NCBI GenBank assembly: GCA_030530215.1 | Contig: JAUMVJ010000007.1 | Coordinates: 1-64,000, forward strand | Length of the DNA stretch: 64,000 bases | From: Coriobacteriia bacterium | GTDB lineage: Bacteria; Actinomycetota; Coriobacteriia; Coriobacteriales; Eggerthellaceae | Direction: 5' to 3' | Shown: one piece after another, positions 61,472 through 64,000 of the stretch | Layout: every line of letters begins with the position of its first letter | Position numbering within the stretch: position 1 is the first letter of the stretch | Translations under genes and position numbers: made by a program | Notes under the pieces: model-generated | What the model was told of the DNA's origin: nothing | What the model saw: the letters and a program-made list of their open reading frames with translations, nothing else | Database searches by the model: none

Positions 61472-62304
61472 GAACCCAAGATCTTCACCTCGCGCAGCTT
61501 CAGCCTCAGGCAATCGAGCGCCGTTCGAACGGGTAGATCGTCCTGGGAGCCTTCGATGTCGATGAAGAACATGTAGTCGCCCAGGCCCTGTTTTGTGGGG
61601 CGCGACTGGATCATGGTTAGGTTGACCTCGGCATAGTTGAACTCGGAGAGGATCATCTGCAGTGCGCCGGGGCGGTCGTTTTCCAAGAAAAGAGCAAGCG
61701 AGGTTTTCATCTTCTTGCCCTCGATCACCTGGGGGTGCCCCGTCCTTGCCACGAGCACGAACTTGGTCTGGTTGCCGTAGTGGTCTTCGATCCCTTCGAT
61801 TTCCATCTTGCAATCGAAGAGGCTGCCCGCATATTTCGAGCCGATGCCCGCGATGTGCTTGTTCTCGGATGCCATGCGCACGCCGTCGGCCGTGGATTTG
61901 GCCGTAACCTGCTCAAGGGTGGGGAAGTGCTCGTTCAAAAAGCGACGGCATTGGCCTAATCCTTGCGGATGGCTGGCGATAGTGGTGACATCCGCAAGAC
62001 TCGCCTCGGGGTTAAGGAACAAGCAATGATGAATGTCGACAACGGTCGAGCCGACGATGGAACAGCCGCTGCGGAAGGCGAAGGCATCCAAGGTGGCGGT
62101 CACCGCTCCCTCAAGGGAGTTCTCTATCGGCATGACGCCGTATTCGCAGCGCCCGCGCTCCACGGCCTCGTAAATTTCATTGAACGAGGGTAGTGCCATA
62201 AACTCCACATCCCCTACGTGCATTTTCGAGGCGAATATGCGTGCAGCCTCGTCGGAATAGGTTCCTTCCGGTGCGAGATAGGCGATGGTGGTCGTTTCCG
62301 ACAT
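61456..62304 (-). CDS. pheA: Prephenate dehydratase with ACT domain
   Basis: Protein of 282 residues that makes phenylpyruvate for phenylalanine synthesis. The dehydratase part has IAYLAPEGTYSDEAA, GVMPIENSLEGAVTATLD and the SASKSTADG-like AKSTADGV region; the ACT domain (about 200-280) includes NDRPGALQMILSEF and the ESRP-like IQSRPTK that senses Phe. GAGGAG precedes the ATG on the minus strand. Its end overlaps the convergent glycosylase gene by 16 bases. Confidence 0.95.
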   Translation of the reverse strand: MSETTTIAYLAPEGTYSDEAARIFASKMHVGDVEFMALPSFNEIYEAVERGRCEYGVMPIENSLEGAVTATLDAFAFRSGCSIVGSTVVDIHHCLFLNPEASLADVTTIASHPQGLGQCRRFLNEHFPTLEQVTAKSTADGVRMASENKHIAGIGSKYAGSLFDCKMEIEGIEDHYGNQTKFVLVARTGHPQVIEGKKMKTSLALFLENDRPGALQMILSEFNYAEVNLTMIQSRPTKQGLGDYMFFIDIEGSQDDLPVRTALDCLRLKLREVKILGSYPTE

Positions 62305-62882
62305 GGACGCTCCTCTAATCGATGGTTTTCAGGTTCTCGGCGGCGCAGCCCGGCTGTTATCGGCGGGTGCAAGCCTATGTGAGCCTCTACTTTAATATGA
62401 GTCCATCAATGATAGTACCTTCATGGCTTCTTGGGCCTAAACTGGTTAAGGCTTTTTGTGCGGATTGTTTGCTGTGCCGTTTTTGCCATGCCTAGGCTTA
62501 GGTAGGACTCTTGTTTTTCTATTTTGTTGCATCTGAAATACGAAATGAAAAATTAGCAAACTTGAATAAGCCCGCGTTTGCTGCTAACTGGTCAAACTTG
62601 GAAATATGTTTCCAAAATAGGCTAAAAATAGGCGAAAAATCCCAGTATTTTACTAGGAATAAGCTCTTTTTTAGGACAGAAAATTGAAGTTGACCAACAA
62701 ATCGTGTTCATAAATTTTTCGTGTGGAATGTTATTCGTCACAATTCAGGTAACATTTTCTTGCCGTTTGCGGAAGGTGAAAGGCGTTCCCGCATTTCGAG
62801 AACGTCTGCGAGCGACCTTCACGCAAAATACATGACAGAGGTTTTACTGGATTAGAAGACACACATTAAAGGAGGTGTGCAC
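62305..62882 (+). promoter_or_regulatory. AT-rich control region of the hydrogenase gene
   Basis: 578 bases without a gene and clearly richer in A+T than the rest. Symmetric elements: TTGGAAA-TATG-TTTCCAA (62598-62615), CCCAGTA-TTT-TACTAGG (62641-62657), GTTG-AC-CAAC (about 62689-62698) and GTGTGGAAT-GTT-ATTCGTCAC (62721-62741, 7 of 9 symmetric). An 11-base direct repeat ATAGGC-n5 occurs at about 62617-62638. A -35-like TTGACC is at 62690-62695, with a poor -10. The dyads suggest one or more dimeric regulators, but which is unknown. AAAGGAGGTG lies just before the start codon. Confidence 0.5.
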
Positions 62883-64000
62883 ATGGTAACTGAGGCAATC
62901 AAGCCGGAGTTCCTGAGCCTGCTGGAGGCACGCGGCGTTTCTCGTCGTTCCTTCATGAAGCTCTGCGGTTCCCTCGCTGTCGCTGCTGGCCTGGGTGAGC
63001 TCGCCGCTCCCCGCGTGGCCAAGGCTGTCGAGCAGAACTGGATCGGCGCTAAAGAGGGCAACCTGTTCCCCGTCGTTTGGATCGAGGGTGCATCCTGCAC
63101 CGGTTGTACCGAATCTTTCGCGCAGGTTGAAGCCCCCAACCCCGCAACTGTGGTTTTGGATCTTATCTCCCTTAACTACTGCGAGACCCTCTCCGCTGCC
63201 GCTGGTCACTCTATGGAGGCGGCCCGCAAGCAGACCATGGAAGCAGGTAAGTTCATTCTTATCTACGAAGGTGCAATTCTTGAAGGCTGGGAGGGCAACG
63301 CGCTTCGCGTGGCCGGCGAGCCTGGCACCACGACCCTTATCGAGACCGCCGGTTCCGAGAACTGCGCTGCCGTCGTCGCTTTGGGCTCCTGCGCAGTAAA
63401 CGGTGGCTGGATGGGTGCTAACCCCAACAGCTCCGATGCTCTGGGCATCAAGAAGTTCCTTCAGAAGAACTCCATCGAAACTCCCGTCATCAACGTTCCC
63501 GGCTGCCCCGCCAACCCCGAGTGGGTCGAGGCCATTCTGGTTGACGTCCTGATGCTGGGCGGCGTCCCCGAGCTCGACAGCAACTACACTCCCGTTGGCA
63601 TGTTCGATTCCTTCGTGCATGACAACTGCGAGCGTCGCGGTCACTTCGAGAACGGCGAATTCGTTTACGCGTTCGGCACCGAGGAAGAGGCAAAGAACTA
63701 CTGCCTGTATCCCATGGGTTGCCGTGGTCCCCAGACCAAGTCCAACTGCTCCATCATCCGCTGGAACAACCGTCGCTCTTGGTGCGTGGCCTCTGGTGCA
63801 CCCTGCATCGGCTGCTGCACGGCTCAGTGGGACGATCCCGGACACAACTGGGTCGAGGTCAACACGCCCTTCCGCGCTCGCTTCCGCGATCTGCGCATCG
63901 GCGGCCTGATGATCCAGCCCGAGGCCATTTGCGGCGGCGTTACCGCTCTCTTGGCAGCTGCGCTGGTCGTCCATGGCTTCGGCATGAAGGCAACTGGTCG
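62883..64000 (+). CDS. [NiFe] hydrogenase small subunit, 3' end beyond window
   Basis: The first 372 residues of a gene cut by the window end. A Tat signal opens it (SRRSFMK, residues 20-26, then a hydrophobic stretch), so the folded enzyme is exported. Fe-S ligands appear in family order: proximal cluster from EGASCTGCTES, GSCAVNGGW and PGCPANP; distal cluster from HDNCERRG, CLYPMGCRG and SNC; medial cluster from WCVASGAPCIGCC. The last visible residues (AICGGVTALLAAALVVHG) look like a C-terminal membrane anchor. It should oxidise H2 with a large subunit expected just downstream. AAAGGAGGTG lies 6 nt before the ATG. No premature stop is seen. Confidence 0.95.
   Translation, partial: MVTEAIKPEFLSLLEARGVSRRSFMKLCGSLAVAAGLGELAAPRVAKAVEQNWIGAKEGNLFPVVWIEGASCTGCTESFAQVEAPNPATVVLDLISLNYCETLSAAAGHSMEAARKQTMEAGKFILIYEGAILEGWEGNALRVAGEPGTTTLIETAGSENCAAVVALGSCAVNGGWMGANPNSSDALGIKKFLQKNSIETPVINVPGCPANPEWVEAILVDVLMLGGVPELDSNYTPVGMFDSFVHDNCERRGHFENGEFVYAFGTEEEAKNYCLYPMGCRGPQTKSNCSIIRWNNRRSWCVASGAPCIGCCTAQWDDPGHNWVEVNTPFRARFRDLRIGGLMIQPEAICGGVTALLAAALVVHGFGMKATG

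Noticed and set aside
62844..63974. Long 376-residue open frame on the minus strand
   Set aside because: It is the shadow of the hydrogenase small-subunit gene, whose plus-strand frame has all Fe-S motifs, a Tat signal and a strong ribosome site.

Overview
The window reads as ordinary chromosome of a GC-rich (roughly 58-60%), anaerobic Gram-positive actinobacterium. The best fit is class Coriobacteriia, probably family Eggerthellaceae. This placement is inferred from gene content and protein style: GlnR-like control of a non-adenylylated glutamine synthetase, large two-domain GT2 glycosyltransferases, Ser-rich surface-protein tails, a Tat-exported [NiFe] hydrogenase, and the MEP pathway beside pyrH-frr-uppS-cdsA. 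No prophage, insertion sequence, CRISPR array or rRNA operon was seen.

Layout. 1-5.9 kb: processive GT2 glycosyltransferase, comF on the minus strand, a structured RNA locus beside comF, an orphan solute-binding lipoprotein, and an HtrA protease. 6.0-16.0 kb: a long same-strand housekeeping run, pyrH-frr-uppS-cdsA-dxr-site-2 protease-ispG-proS-U32 family, linking nucleotide supply, ribosome recycling, undecaprenyl and MEP isoprenoid synthesis, and phospholipid precursors. 16.1-21.4 kb: small unknown gene, tRNA-Ala, pstSCAB, a DUF523 gene, tRNA-Glu. 21.6-28.9 kb: twin giant glycosyltransferases, then glnA with a GlnR-like regulator. 29.1-40.7 kb: polA, rplU-rpmA, obgE-proB, proA-nadD-yqeK-rsfS, and an M20 dipeptidase. 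40.8-44.2 kb: 23S rRNA methyltransferase on the minus strand, tRNA-Arg, a TPR membrane protein, ndk. 44.4-51.7 kb: rod-shape/elongasome operon mreBCD-mrdA-rodA followed by a DUF697-like gene. 51.7-58.3 kb: two identical tRNA-Asp genes, a small minus-strand gene, a MarR-controlled heterodimeric ABC exporter, and a HAD phosphatase. 58.5-62.3 kb: a degenerate AAA+ protein, an Rrf2 Fe-S regulator and an unusual MutY-like glycosylase in overlapping frames, convergent with pheA. 62.9-64 kb: start of a hydrogenase small-subunit gene, cut by the window end, behind a 578-base AT-rich control region.

Most unusual points: (i) a 219-nt RNA locus next to comF, closed by a long-range terminal stem and set exactly at a predicted transcription start, a candidate raiA-motif RNA; (ii) a protein with an AAA+ fold signature that has lost Walker A, the Walker B order and sensor 1; (iii) twin two-domain glycosyltransferases in which three of the four catalytic domains lack the acidic metal motif; (iv) a site-2 protease with a helix-turn-helix-like insert in place of a PDZ domain; (v) a MutY-like glycosylase without Fe-S cysteines and with Glu at the catalytic Asp position; (vi) three phased GAAAT/C repeats before glnA, next to a GlnR-like regulator lacking the phosphoacceptor Asp.

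All assignments come from reading the sequence. Family names rest on motif recognition, not on database searches.
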